A stretch of 64,000 nt of DNA from Circinella umbellata (Eukaryota; Mucoromycota; Mucoromycetes; Mucorales; Lichtheimiaceae), in NCBI GenBank assembly GCA_025093555.1, contig JAIWNF010000040.1, forward strand, positions 124,001-188,000, written 5' to 3'. The translations under genes and the position numbers were made by a program. The notes beneath the pieces were generated by a model. It worked only from the letters and a program-made list of their open reading frames with translations. It searched no databases and had not been told where the DNA came from. Below, one piece after another: positions 48,136 through 60,650 of this stretch; the stretch's first letter is position 1, and every line of letters starts with the position of its first letter.

Positions 48136-49606
48136 CTAATGAAGCACAAAGAAGAGCTTAATAATAAAGTTATCCAACCAATGGAAAAGAGTCAAGACCC
48201 ATCGCTCCCTGTACGAGAGAATGATTACTTTTTCTACCTTTGTGGACCTTCTAAAGTTTCTGTTTGCGAAGGAGGCCAAGTGCGATTTCTGAGCACAACA
48301 TTGTATTTTTGCTTTCTTCTGCAACTTTGGATTACACTAAAATAAAGGTTTGTTATATCAATTCATTTATTTTACTAGTACTTTTATATGATTTATAGTT
48401 ATGACTCATATTTAATTTATCACTTTATTATTTATTTAATGTTGTTCCACATGCCAATAAACTACTTGATATTATGTGTAGAGAATAGTAAAACAGTTAT
48501 AAAAAAGAAAGAAAGGTAAAATACCTTACTCGTGACAATCTACCCTTGGTCATTTTAATATCTCATCAGAATCACCACCAACGCTTATACGATAGATTCA
48601 AAGTTCGACGAATGTAAACCTAATAAAGTTATTTACTCTGTAGCCAAAAAAAAAAAGAAAACACCTAGAAATTATCTGTAGATCAGCAGATAGGGTGTGT
48701 CAAGGTTTGCAACATATTTATCTAATATCTCAAATTAGAGCTGGTAAAAGTGAAACAAATCCATACTGGAGGGATTCCACTATACAAAAGCATTACAAAT
48801 ATATGCCGAAGTAGGCACAAAATACCATCAACGACAAAAACGAAAATATAGTGAAGTAAGCGAAACCAACAACTTCACCACTCATTTTTTTTTTTTGGTG
48901 TTCATTTAATGGTTTCCCCACTTGACAAGAAAATGGTATCATTGTTGTGTAACATTGAATATCACCGTAAAAAATAAATAGAGTGCCATTGTAACTTATT
49001 TGCATGGTGATCACTATGGTGATCAATATGTCAAAAATGACATAGTTGACGAATCCATATTACCATATATACTAATATAGATACCAATAGGAAAAAATAC
49101 AAGAGTCGTTTTACACTCAATCCAATTATTATTCCATGGTCAATTAATGATATTATATAAATGACTTGGATTTTATTATAAACAAACACTTTAACAATAA
49201 AAAAAAAAAGACAAGATAGTATTTTTATGGTTGAAAAAAAAAGAAGGGGAAAACCAGAATTGATATATATTTTTTTATGAATTGTTGAAAAATGCTTATA
49301 TGAAATGATGAAGGGATAAAAATCTGAATGCTAAAACTAAATGTAGTGAATATTTTGTTTTTTGTTTTTTTTGGGGTGGTTTTTGTTTGTTTTTAATATG
49401 ATTTGTTATATGTCATTGAAAGAAATAAAGGAGGAGGAGGGGGGATATACTAAGCTAGAATGAGATATGAGTTTAATGTTTTTTTTGGTTGATTTGGGAT
49501 AAGATATATTATATACAGAAATGCTTTATGAGAGAATTTTTTTAGACAGATAAAAAGGAACGTGAAAAAAAGAAAGAGGGAAGGAAGGAAGGTAGAAAAA
49601 GTATCA
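48136..49606. other. AT-rich region right of the Helitron relic
   Basis: About 1.5 kb. Short stretches near 48790-48880 and 49015-49075 (+) read like remnants of coding sequence (for example GDQYVKNDIVDESIL) but cannot be assigned. No intact gene. Confidence 0.4.
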
Positions 49607-50134
49607 TTAGACTGCGGTGACGTTAGGTCGATATAAAGATGCAGTAGTACTTGGTTTACGACAAAGCATCAATGACGGTGAAGTAGAAGTAGTCATTGGA
49701 GTCATTGGACGTCTTGAAACAACAGGTCTTCTGCGATACAATGGAATCCATGGATAGGAAGTCGATGGCGCAGTAGATCGTTGCTGTTTATTCCGCAGCA
49801 AACTTAAACTCTTGCTTAATCGTTTGGGTGGACTTGTACCAAACAATGCTGTGCTGCTACTAGAAGCTGAAGAAGTACTAGTAGATGTGGAAAGATCTTT
49901 TACCTTACACACGTCTGAACAATATAAATCGGATTCATTCTAAAAAAAAGAAGAGATCGATGACATTTTAGTTTGATTGTTTTTTTTAGATCATTATATA
50001 ATTTCGAGATCCGGGATCCGAGATCCGAAAGTACGAAGAATATAAATATATAAAAGCTTTTTTTAAACTAATAAAAGACTTACCAAGTTGGAATGAATAC
50101 GATTGTCACAAACAATGCACCAAGAAAGATCCAT
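49607..50134 (-). CDS. Ecl1-family (life-span regulatory) small zinc-binding protein
   Basis: Exon 1 is 50134-50084, exon 2 49939-49607; the phase-0 join gives 127 residues. The N-terminus MDLSWCIVCDNRI, joined by the splice to ESDLYCSDVCK, carries the paired C-x2-C and C-x3-C cysteines of Ecl1-type proteins. The remainder is Ser/Thr/Pro/Arg-rich and probably disordered. In fission yeast Ecl1 proteins extend chronological life span, respond to nutrient limitation and bind zinc. The short first exon carries half of the cysteine motif, so the intron is needed to recognise the family. Assignment is from motif and length only. Confidence 0.78.
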
Positions 50135-51104
50135 CACAAAAGAGTAAAAGATGAGAAGGAAAAAAAAAAACGAGAGGAGAAAGGTGAAGAGAGAAAAAAA
50201 AAAGACTCTGAAAAATTGAGATATATATATATATATATTATATAAGAACGAGGACTGAGCTTTTTTTCTTTACAAGTAATTCGGAAAATGAAACAGATTT
50301 GGAATGCTTTGTGTAACATTTCTGCAACGATCTCGTCAGTTCTTTAAGTTTCCATTTTTTATTTTATTTTTTCTTAAGAGAAAAATTTTTCTTTGAATAA
50401 AATATGTTTCCCTTAGTAACAATCTCTTTTTTTACTATTACAAATCATATATAAATTTATATTGAAAATAACAAAGAAAAAAAATATTGATAACAAAGTT
50501 TGGGTTGTTTTGAAGGCAAAAAAAAAGTGGGGTTCCACATTATTAAAAAAAGAACAAACAACAACAACAATGCTGCATGATCCCTATTCCCGAAAACTGC
50601 GCGTGGATTTTTATATAATACACGTGTATACATAATTTTTTTTTGTTGGAAACACGTAATGTTTATAATTATAAACAAGGAGTTGAACAATCAAAAGAAA
50701 CTTTTACTGTAAAACAGTTACATAGAAACTCTGCCAACCACCATCAGTTGGGGAGATAAAATATTTTTTTAGTGCAACAACAAAAAACAACATTAAGGCT
50801 TAAAACAAGTTGTTTGAGCATGAACATTCTTTTTTTTAAAGTCAAATATCTCCTCTTATCATGCAAGTTTTTTTTTTTTGAGGCTTCTCTCCCTCCCCGG
50901 AACTATAATAATTAAGGAAGCAAATGTTTCAATATATATATATATATATATATAGATTTATATCTTTGTAAAAGAAAAAATATGTATAATGGGATAATAA
51001 TAGTATAATAATAAGAAGAAGAAACAAAGAAAGGTGGAGATATATATTTTGGTGCGTTTATAAAAGGAAAATAAAAATACAAAAAGATAAAAATAAAAGA
51101 TTCA
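50135..51104. other. Intergenic region
   Basis: About 970 bp, AT-rich, with a (TA)n run near 50935-50954. No gene seen. Confidence 0.5.
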
Positions 51105-51204
51105 TCACCGAGGTAATGTCAATGATTGTTGCAAATGTTGCAAATGTTGATTTTGTTGTTGTTGTAATAGTGTCATTGCGTGTTGTTGCAACTGCTGCTG
51201 CTGC

Positions 51205-51244
<40 letters not shown>

Positions 51245-53753
51245 GCTGCTGCTGCTGCTGCTCCTGTTGTTGCTGTTGTGATGGTGATTGTTGTTGTGGT
51301 GGTTTATTATTAATGATAGTTCTTGGTCGATTAGAATAGACACCGTGACCTGATGAACCTTTTGCTTCACGTAAATGATATTGTAATCCATTAATATTTT
51401 TATATCGTTTAGAGCAATGAGGCATGGCACATCGATAAGGTTTATCATAACCATCTAAATTTGGATGAGCACTTTTCATATGATAAAATAAACCACTCGA
51501 TTGTGGGAAACTTGTATAGCAACCGGGTATATCACATCCGTAAGGATTTAAATCACTATAAGGTTCATTTCCATCTTCACCAAATTGTTGTTGTTGTTGA
51601 TGATGTTGTATTTCTGTCGTATGTGTATTATTATTATTTGTTATGGATATTATATTATTCGTTGATAAAGAAGATGAATCTGACGATGAAGAAATAGAAG
51701 AAGATATGGATGGTTTTTGTCCTTGTTGAGGACTTTGTTGAAAAGTTGAATTATGTTGTTGATATCTTGAAATTTGTTCATCTGCCAATCCATTAATAAA
51801 AGAAGTGGTTGTAGGTAATGCTGCAACTGCTGCAGCCGCAGCATTTTCTTTTTCCTTTTTCATTTGCATCATTCTTTGTAATTTTCTCCAACGATTACGA
51901 CAATGTAATCCAGGTCTTCCATCAAAAAATTGTGCAATTTTTTGCCATTGAGAACTATATTCTTCATATTTTTCCATTAAACGTTGATCTTCACTAGGTG
52001 TCCAATCGGATCGATCAATGGTTGGATCTAAACTTTCACGCCATCTTTTTGCACATTGATCATCCGTACGTCCTTCTAACATGTCTGCAATTTTACTCCA
52101 TTGATTTGGAAAACGCATCACACCTTCTCGTAATAATTGATCTTCTTCATCTGTCCATGCCCCTTTTCTTAAAGAAGGATCTAGGGAATGAAACCATCGT
52201 TTACGACAATTTTTATTGGTTCGCCCAGGTACACATGCTGCAATTTTAGCCCATTTTTCGGTTTTATCACCATAAAGCTGAACAGCTAAACGTAAAAGAT
52301 TATCTTCTTCGGGTGTCCAAGGTGCACGTTCTCGGCTCACTTTCGGTTGTTGTTGTTGTTGTTGTGGATGATGATTTAATTTAACTCGTTTATTAGTATG
52401 TACATTATTATTATTATTATTAGGATTGTTATAGTTGTTTGTACTTTGATTATCAGGATTAAGATTTACATGATCTTGTTGACGAAACTGATGATGTTGT
52501 TGTTGATGATGATGATGAGAAGGAGACGATGATTGTTGTTGTCGTTGTTGAAGATCAAATTCAGATAAAACGGATGTACGAGCTAGTGTGACATTTGGCT
52601 GAGTATTAACAACCTCGGGATTCAACGGAGGTAATCTTGCAGATAAATCATTTACTGTCATACCAGATGTATGTACAATACTATTAGTGTCGACTGGATG
52701 GTATACGTGCTGAACATTAAATGAATTTGCAAATACCATATCCTGAACAAATATTATTTATAAATTTAATATATAATTTATCATGTGAAAAAAAAAGTAT
52801 ATATAATATGTATGTATCTTTTCTTTTCTATCTCGGTAAGAGAGAGAGAGAGAGAGAAACAATTACTTACAGGTGGGAAGCTTCCAAAATGATGACTAAG
52901 ATTTTCGGATCGATTAGTTATAGAAGTATGAGTATTCAACGTATCATGATGGTATTGTTGATGATTTTGTTGGTTATCATTATTATTGCTGTTATTGTTT
53001 GATCCTTGATTATGTTGTTGTTGTTGTTGCTGTGATACTGAACAAGTGGATGACTGTTGTTGATTTTCTTGATGTCCCTTAATTAATGGATGAACCTATA
53101 TATTATTATCATTAATTATTTATACTCTTTCTCAAAGTAAAAAAAATAGTAAAAATAACTTACAGATAATTGTAATTGAGTAGCTGATGATAATTGATTT
53201 GAATTATGTTGTTGATGAGGTGGCATAAATGTGAACGTGGGTATAGTTCCTGATAAGGACCCGGAAGTTCCATGTACTACAGATAATGACGGCGATTGAT
53301 ATGTTTGTTGTTGTTGTTGTTGAGGTGAAGACCGATCACTATGTACTAATGGTTTAAAATCAACATCATGTAAACTTTGAAATTCGTCTTGTGGTGGTGA
53401 TGGTTGCGGATGTCCATAAGTATATAAATGTGAATACTAAAATACATTTATATACACATATATGAAAACCAATGTTAAATTTTGAATAAAGTCACATGGT
53501 TTTTTTTTTTTGCTTCTTTGTGCATCATTGATCGTATTATAATTATTTAGATTATACAATAGAAGAGTTAAGAAGGAAAACAAAAAGAAGTAGTAATAAA
53601 AGAATTGGTTGTTGTCAATGTATAATAAAAAATAATAATAATTGACAGTTGTTCATTTTTGTAAATGAAGCTGTCAAGTTATTTAAGTCTATATGAAAAA
53701 AAAGGGGGGAGAGGAGGGGAGGGAGAAGGTTATTTAGAAGGCTCACTTACCAT
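51105..53753 (-). CDS. Three-repeat Myb transcription factor with C2H2 zinc fingers and polyQ
   Basis: Four exons on the minus strand: 53753-53751 (the ATG alone), 53436-53164, 53095-52871 and 52742-51105; all junctions are phase 0 and give 712 residues. The N-terminal 300 residues are Gln/His/Asn-rich. Three Myb repeats occupy about 306-354, 359-406 and 411-458, each with the spaced aromatic residues (PWTPEEDNLL, AWTDEEDQLL, DWTPSEDQRL). At about 565-625 a pair of C2H2 fingers (CDIPGC...H...H and CAMPHCSKRYKNINGLQYH) resembles the Sfp1-type fungal fingers. A run of some 25 Gln follows. It should bind DNA and regulate transcription; targets are unknown. The first exon consisting only of ATG before GTAAGT is inferred from splice sites and frame. 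Confidence 0.85.
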
Positions 53754-54197
53754 GTTTCGCAAAAGAATAAAAAAAAAAAAAAAAAAAGAGTTCCAGAGTA
53801 AGTACACGGAGCAGCCAACCAAAAAAAAAAAAAAAAAAAAAAAAATAGTAATAAATAACAATAAAAAAAAAGAGGGAAGTCAAGAAAGAATTTTTTTTTT
53901 TTTAAATTTTCCCTCTTTATTTTTTTTAGCGGGGATGGATCAACAAAAGAGAAACGTCATTTTTTTATTGGTTCTAAAATAAAGTTAAGCCGTACCTAAA
54001 TGGATCAAATTAAAACTATAAAAGTCGGTGATGTGGTGTGTGTGTGCGTTTATTATGATATATAAGGGATATATAATAAAATAATATAAAAAAGAGCTAA
54101 GTACAAGAGAATAATTAAAAATGAATATGAATATGAATAAAAATGCATGGGCTTTTTTTTTGTATATACAAAAAGATGAATGAATTATATAAAGAAA
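53754..54197. other. Intergenic region with long A-runs
   Basis: Holds the 5' end of the Myb gene and the 3' end of the RING gene. Long poly-A and A-rich tracts lie at 53769-53788, 53821-53845 and 53891-53902. Confidence 0.5.
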
Positions 54198-56669
54198 TTA
54201 ACTAAGATAAACTTTTTGAATGGCATATTTAGCTTCACGACAGATAGCACATTCTGTTAACTTTTCAGCACATGTCCTACAATAAGCTATAACAATTATT
54301 AGTATCTAATATATAATATGTATATACAAGTGAAATAGAGATATATACTTACAACAATGATAACAAGGTACTAAAGCGAATTCGATATTCTCTTGAAAAC
54401 AAACTCGACATTTTAAATCTTTCATATTCAATTTATCTTCTTTATCTTCAATTTCATGTTTTAATATTTGATTCATATTTAATACTTCTTCTGTCATTAC
54501 TTCTAATTCATTCTGTCGTATTTGACTCTTTTGTCGAATTTCCATTTCTTCTTTTAAAATATGTCTTATTTCATCCATATGATCCACAAGTTCTTCTTTT
54601 TCAATTAATAGTTGTTCCGCTTGTTGTATTAATAGTTTACTTTTGGTCCTTTGTTCTTTTTGTTCTATTTGTAATTTAGATACTTCTTTTTGTTTGATGA
54701 TATTCATTTGACGTTGTTGATCATTTTCTTGTTTTAATTGAAATATAATCTCTTCCAATTCTTGTATTTGTTGTTGTATTTTGTGTTCATCCGATAATAA
54801 TTGATTATCCATGACTGTTTTCTTATTAATAGCATATCTTGCATAAACTGCACTTGGTATTAATGATCCATAATTACTTGCTCCATTATAAGAATAATTC
54901 ATTTTTGGTGTTGTCGTCGTCGTTGGTGTTGCCAAATCATTATTTCCTTGCATAATAAATGATAATAAATTATTATTATCTTCATTATTATCTTTAGATG
55001 ATAATGTACGTAAAAAAGGTGATATCTTAGCTCCACGTAGTAATTGAATAAAATGGGCATTATTTGTTGCTCTTGTATTATAATTATTAATATTTTCTCC
55101 TTTTAATTCCTCTTCATTATTATAATGATTATTATTATTAGAAAGAATAGATTCATTTTCCTCATTTGTTTTAATAAAAGGTAAATGATTCATTGATTTT
55201 CGATTTGCTGATGTTTTTAATAATGTATCCAATGGATCTGATGATTGTTGTTGTTGTTGTTGCTGCGAATTATAAATCGTTTCATCTTCATCAGGATTAA
55301 TACGAAAAGAAGTAGTTGTAGCTATTGAACAAACAGATCCATGAGGTGATGGTGGCCAATCGGGATTATTATTATTATTATAATGTTGATATTGATTACG
55401 TCGATGTTTTTGTTGACGTGAACAAGTTGAATGATCAGAAGTAGATGAAAAAGAGGTTGTAGGTGATGATACTGGAATAGGTAATTCTAATCCTTCTCTT
55501 TCTGTCGGTTTAAATCGAGCATTTTCAATGGATAAGAAAAACCCACAACGAATAGGTGGATCACTTCCATCTAATTGTTTGCATGCAAAAAATGGACGTT
55601 CTTTGTGATATCGATTGGGATCATCAAATAATCTTGCGGGTCGATTACAGAAACAATTGGGGGGTGTATAGGGAATACGTTTTGTAAATGTATTATTACG
55701 TTGCTGAGGTAGTACAATACTAAATGTCAAATTAAATTCTGGACAAGAAGCAAGTGATCCATCCAATTTGTCAATCGATTTTTTTTCACGTAAATTTTGT
55801 CGACATGTATTCCAGAATTCTTTGTGAACGTGAAATGCGCACAACAATCTCTCTTTTGTCACAGGCGTTGTTGTTGTTGTTGGCGATGATACTTGTTGTT
55901 TATCATCTATATTATTTTGTAGCCAATGACATTCATAAATGGTTCCTTCATGTGATGTTTTTCTTTCATTGGCTAATTCATTACAAAAACATAAAGGTGG
56001 ATCATTTAATGTGGATTGAAAACGACGTGCTGGTATGGATGATGTTGACTTATTAGTTCGAGGAGAAGGAATAGATGATGTAATCATTTTTATCTTTGTT
56101 TTTATTGTATTAATATTATTATTGTATTGGGTATTAGTAGTAGTATTATTATTGATGTCATAATGGTAACGATTTCTTTGTACATTTTCACTGAGACTTT
56201 TTCTTGGTGTTGCAAAATAAGTGTTATTATTATTTTGTCGTTGTCTTGTTGTTGTTGTTGTAATACCATTATCATTGTTCATATTATTATTATTATTATT
56301 TGGTGTCGTTTTACTTGCTTCAAGTGCAAAGTTTTGCCAGGATTGAACTGAATCGTTTGTTGGTTTTTGTTGTTGAGAAGGTAATTGTTGTTTTTGAATG
56401 GGTGGTGTAGTTGAAGGTATACTAGGAGAAGAATTGGTAGGTGATAATGGTTTTGGTGAAGGTGGTAAAGGTGGTAAATAAAGTACGGATGGTCGTTGTT
56501 GTTGTTGTGATTGTTGTTGATAACGTTGTTGTGGTATATGATTACGGTGTCTTGTTCGACTTTTATAATGCTCTTCAAACTCTTTTGCAGCAAAATCATT
56601 CCATTTTATTGCAGCATGAGTTGCATTGGGATTAGTTGGCTTATCAGTAGCCTGTTTCGAAAGGCTCAT
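54198..56669 (-). CDS. GRF-like zinc finger, coiled-coil, RING finger protein (probable E3 ligase)
   Basis: Exon 1 is 56669-54353, exon 2 54286-54198, giving 801 residues. After a long Gln/Asn/Pro-rich start come two GRF-like zinc modules, at about 226-280 (PPLCFCNELAN) and 337-386 (PPNCFCNRPARLF ... CGFFLSIENARF). A Glu/Gln-rich coiled coil covers about 645-755. The C-terminal RING is completed only after splicing: CRVC, VPCYH, then CRTCAEKLTECAICR, a C3HC4 set like that of IAP/MULAN-type RINGs. The likely role is ubiquitin ligation with the GRF-like modules binding nucleic acid or a partner; substrates are unknown. Without the intron the RING would be cut after its fourth ligand. Confidence 0.85.
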
Positions 56670-57192
56670 TTCATAAGGGTTGCCGTATATAATATATATT
56701 TATATTTGAAAGAATAATAAAACACTCTTGGTGTCAATAAAAAAAAAGAGACAGTAAAGAAGTAATGATTTTTTTTTTACACAATGATTAATAGGAAAGT
56801 TTGGGGAGTGTGACTATATCTGTAGGTCAGCTAAAATTATATTTTAAATATGCATATACTTGCACTCCACGAAATATTTCAACATCAACACATTTGTCAA
56901 ACAAAGTGCTTTGATTCCTTGATTACCTAACAAAATAGCTCATAGAAAAAAAAAATAGTATTAAGTAGATCCTTCTATACATTATAATCATATTCCATTT
57001 CCCCTCTTATATACTATCTCCCCTTTTGTTTTTTTTTGTTTTCGTTCTCGTAGTCGTAGAATCATATTTTTGTGCTTGTCTTATTGACACAAACTTCAGA
57101 CCACGTCAATCTTTTATAAATTCTATCTTGAAGTTTGTTGATCCCCTTGTGTTTTATTGGGAATTAATACGACGAGACTTGCGGATCATTGT
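56670..57192. other. Intergenic region
   Basis: About 520 bp. Contains the promoter of the RING gene; no other feature seen. Confidence 0.5.
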
Positions 57193-59880
57193 TTAAGGTC
57201 TTTGTCCATGTTCAAGGATGGAAGTGGCTATTGATGCTTGCACATTTCCTGCACTTCCATCACGATGAAATCTCTTGTAGCAATTTTCGCAACAAGGACA
57301 CGAATGACTTTTTCTTTGCCTTGATTATCCAAATTATCTTTATTGACTTGTCGACTAGGAGCAGGGGGCCGGCGTAAATACTCCACATACAATATTTCAC
57401 CTTCCATAAAACAATGATAGCATAGTTTACTACTACAGTATTCGTCAATACGTGGCAAGTCGATTTGAACAGGCTCTTGCCGTGCCTTGGCGTGGTCATA
57501 AAGTTTATCGGCAAATTGTCGAGCAAGTCCTGGCTTGGCGCCCTTTCGATTACCTGTATCCATTCCATCCAACCCCATACCAATCAAGAATTTGTTCTTT
57601 CTTGTATACAGTTCTAAAAGGGCACCTTCTTTAATTGCATGTTGACGAGATGCGTCGGCCATATTAATGATCCGTTCACATGCCTTATCAATTTCTGAGC
57701 GCATTGACATTTTTGTACCCAGGAACGATGAAGTTCTGCTTTGCTTGAGTGCGCATCATGCAATCTAAAGCTCCGGTCTCCGGCTTGCCAGGTATGGATA
57801 AAAGTCAAAAATTTAACCACATTGGATGTTTTGCTGCCACCACTTTTTGCTAAATCACATTGAATGTTGTGGATTGAAGTCTGTTCGTTTCGATTTTCTA
57901 ACCACTTTCTATTAATAGGTTCATGACCATAAAGTTCATCTCGTCTAATGTTATGTTGTACACCAGGCTGATGTTCTGTATTGGTAGGAAGATAAAAGGC
58001 ACCGGCAGTCCATGTTTCACCCAGATCAATTCCAAAAACACCTTCGTATTCGTCGAGAAGATTTGCATCATGTTGCCCAAGCTCTTCGCATTTTCTAAAT
58101 GCAAATTTACGGGTTTCGGGAAGGTATTTGAATTGACGTTGCTGTTGTTTTCGACGTGGGTGGGCCCAATCAGTCATGACAGCTTGTAAACAGACACCAT
58201 TTGTTCGAAGCATGCGTATTGTGTATCGTGAGATTTGGCGTTCATTTTCAGGCATCTTGCGCAAGTCAGTGGCAAGTTGGATCGTTTGATATTGACAATA
58301 TTTGGCAAGTCAATTACAGCACTTTTTCCTAAATCAACAATAAATGATAATGTTTCTTCAGCACTATGTACAGATCGGGCGACATCTTGCTTGAGTGTTT
58401 CGAGAGCATTATTTTCAAGAGCATCGAATAGTAATGTTTGTTCTATAATTAACATAAAAAAGAGATTGATTGAAAAAAAAGTTAGATAGGGTACTGTTAA
58501 TCACAAATATATCTCACTTTTAATTGTCAAAATATCTTGATGTGCTTCTGCTCGCTGAAGTTTATGATGAATATAATCCTTGGTATATTTGACAAAGTCG
58601 CCCATATGAGTAAGTATATTTCTGGTATATGAGCCATATAATGGAATAAATACGTTCTTGCTTGGTACCGTTGGACAAATAGAAAATGAAATCTTTTCTG
58701 GATAATCTTCAAGAATCCGAGCCAATATAGATGGTAAAATATAAGTATGCTCAGTGGATCCAGCTTCGTCTTGACTATCATTTTATTTTGTCCTTGATTT
58801 GACGCTTCATCAGAATTAGCATCACGCTGTCGTAGTGAACCAGTCGTTGGTTGATTAGCCCGTTTCATACCAAAACAATCAAATAAGTCAACTGGCGCTT
58901 GGTTAGAATTTATATCAACCTGAGATGCTCGAGCTCCAATGGGTCTTCCAACAAATCGCTGCCACTTATTTTTTTCTTGTTTGATAAATGCATCGACATC
59001 TGTTTAAACTTTTCGTGTTGCTTTTCGAAGAGCAGCGCTAGCCTCTTTACATTTTTCGCCATTTATCATGGATGAATGTCGAGCATCGACTTCAAGAGGG
59101 ATTTCCCAAATTTTGTGCTGTTAAATATTCGGAGAAACCTTCTTCAGTTGTCCAACCACGAGACGCTGTTGCTTTGCGTTCCAACTGCTGATCAACTAAT
59201 ACCATGGTTGCCTTCTTGCCCGTTCGACAAATATGTGCCCATGTTGATTTAATCCAGTTTTGAACACTGTTGTTGATAACGTCACTTTTGTCTTTCATAT
59301 TCTTCTCGACTTGATGATCAGTAGGATCCAGTGCTTCTTTTTGCCATCGATGGAGAACATAACGTCGAAATTTGTCATCGCTTGGCCAATCGAGTGCAAC
59401 TTGTGCTTGTTCCTTGAGTCTGACGGAATATATTTGGAAAAGTTATCAACAAAGTGTGAAACGATTGTTTGTCGGAAGTGAGTATCGATGTCTTCTGCAG
59501 TATCATCCAAAACTCCTATACGAAGCCTTGATGATGGTAACCATGGGATATTCTGGTCATTATATCCTGCAAACCATAATTGTCGTACATATGAAATAGT
59601 ACTTCGGAGCTCTGTATTTTCACGCATAATATATGATAGACCTTTTACGTATTGTTTTTTCGTCACCAAGATAAGCAACCAATGCCAGAGAATTAGTTGG
59701 CAGATTTTGAATGTTGTACTGGCCAATTATTGCTCTATCAAATTGAACTGTTCTGTTATCCTTGTCGTAACGGTACGGTCGGTAATCGGTTGCACAATAA
59801 ATAATCCATTTCCAAGCTTTGACCGAAGATGTTGCCTGGTGCTTCTTACCTTATGTAAATTATAACTTCATAATGTCACA
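57193..59880 (-). pseudogene. Broken Fanzor/TnpB-like RNA-guided nuclease gene
   Basis: Minus-strand fragments in three frames assemble the C-terminal half of an OrfB/TnpB-type nuclease. RuvC-I: GVFGIDLGETWTAGAFYLP (near 58030). Middle: FLIGMGLDGMDTGNRKGAKP and the IDEYCSSKLCYHC segment, with the Glu placed as in Fanzors and the first CxxC of the zinc ribbon. After a one-base shift near 57310: CPCCENC gives the second Cys pair, and FHRDGSAGN carries the RuvC-III Asp, stopping at 57193. Further shifts lie near 57720, 58230 and 58780, and a stop near 59005. A GTGAGA...TAG intron (58518-58453) still splices in frame, so this was a spliced eukaryotic gene. The part upstream of 58520 is assigned by continuity only. 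No transposon ends or guide RNA were located. Confidence 0.75.
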
Positions 59881-60149
59881 GAGGTACCGACGTTCTTTTT
59901 TTATATAAATAATCGGTTGAGGTCAAAGATTTTATTATGGAAGATACGTGTATGAAAATGGAACAAAGGGATGTAACATCAAAAAAGAAAACAATACTCA
60001 AAAGTCGAATATAAGATTAAAAGATTATTAGCTACGTAAAGAAAGAATCAGAAAGTAAACAAATGGAAAGTCTTTCTTTTGTTATTTCTTTGGAAATATG
60101 TATTGAGGAATATCTATCTATCTATATATATATATATAATAACTCAAAG

Positions 60150-60600
60150 CAATTAATCATCAGGTGGATGTTGTAAAGAATGAATTATTTTTAAAGCAGA
60201 GCAAAATACTTGTTCTGGAACAAAAGGATGATTGTTGAATACCAGATTCCAGTAGGATCGCCATAATGCAAGTATAGTGCCTCGATCACATCAGTGTATT
60301 CGGTGAAAGAATGTGGGGGTATCAGGTTTCAGCAAAGATCCATAATAACCCGAAAAAGGTTATTCCCTTCAGGCTCACAATAAAAGATGGTGCCCATGTG
60401 CGAGTCCAAATTGAACAGCGAACTGGACAGGTGACAAGAAAAAAGGTACCAAAGTACTTGTCTGCAAATTATAACTAGCAACTTCAGCCAATGGTAATAG
60501 CCCATTAACTTTCACATCCGCACTTTAACGACTGGTTGTGATTGCTCCAAAAACCCTGAGGTACCAACTAAAGGCCAAAGTTCGGGTTTCTTTCTTCTTT
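60150..60600 (-). pseudogene. Unidentified decayed gene fragment
   Basis: On the minus strand, pieces in different frames have coding-like composition and run in order: ASYNLQTSTLVPFFLSPVQF, then CEPEGNNLFRVIMDLC, then EYTDVIEALYLHYGDP, then FVPEQVFCSALKIIHSLQ and a stop near 60155. Frame changes are needed near 60380 and 60270 and two stops interrupt it. I do not recognise the family. It may be the 3' end of a gene or transposon cargo next to the Fanzor relic. Confidence 0.35.
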
Positions 60601-60650
60601 TTTTCTTTTTGCTCCCTCAAATAAAAAAAAATAAGCTTTCTTGGCATAAA

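Noticed and set aside
51116..51313. Plus-strand frame rich in Val and Ala
   Set aside because: It is the antisense of the polyQ tract of the Myb gene.
53665..53982. 105-codon Lys-rich plus-strand frame
   Set aside because: Produced by poly-A tracts between two genes; no coding character.
58235..58489. Plus-strand frame across the Fanzor relic
   Set aside because: Antisense shadow; the minus strand carries the recognisable nuclease motifs.
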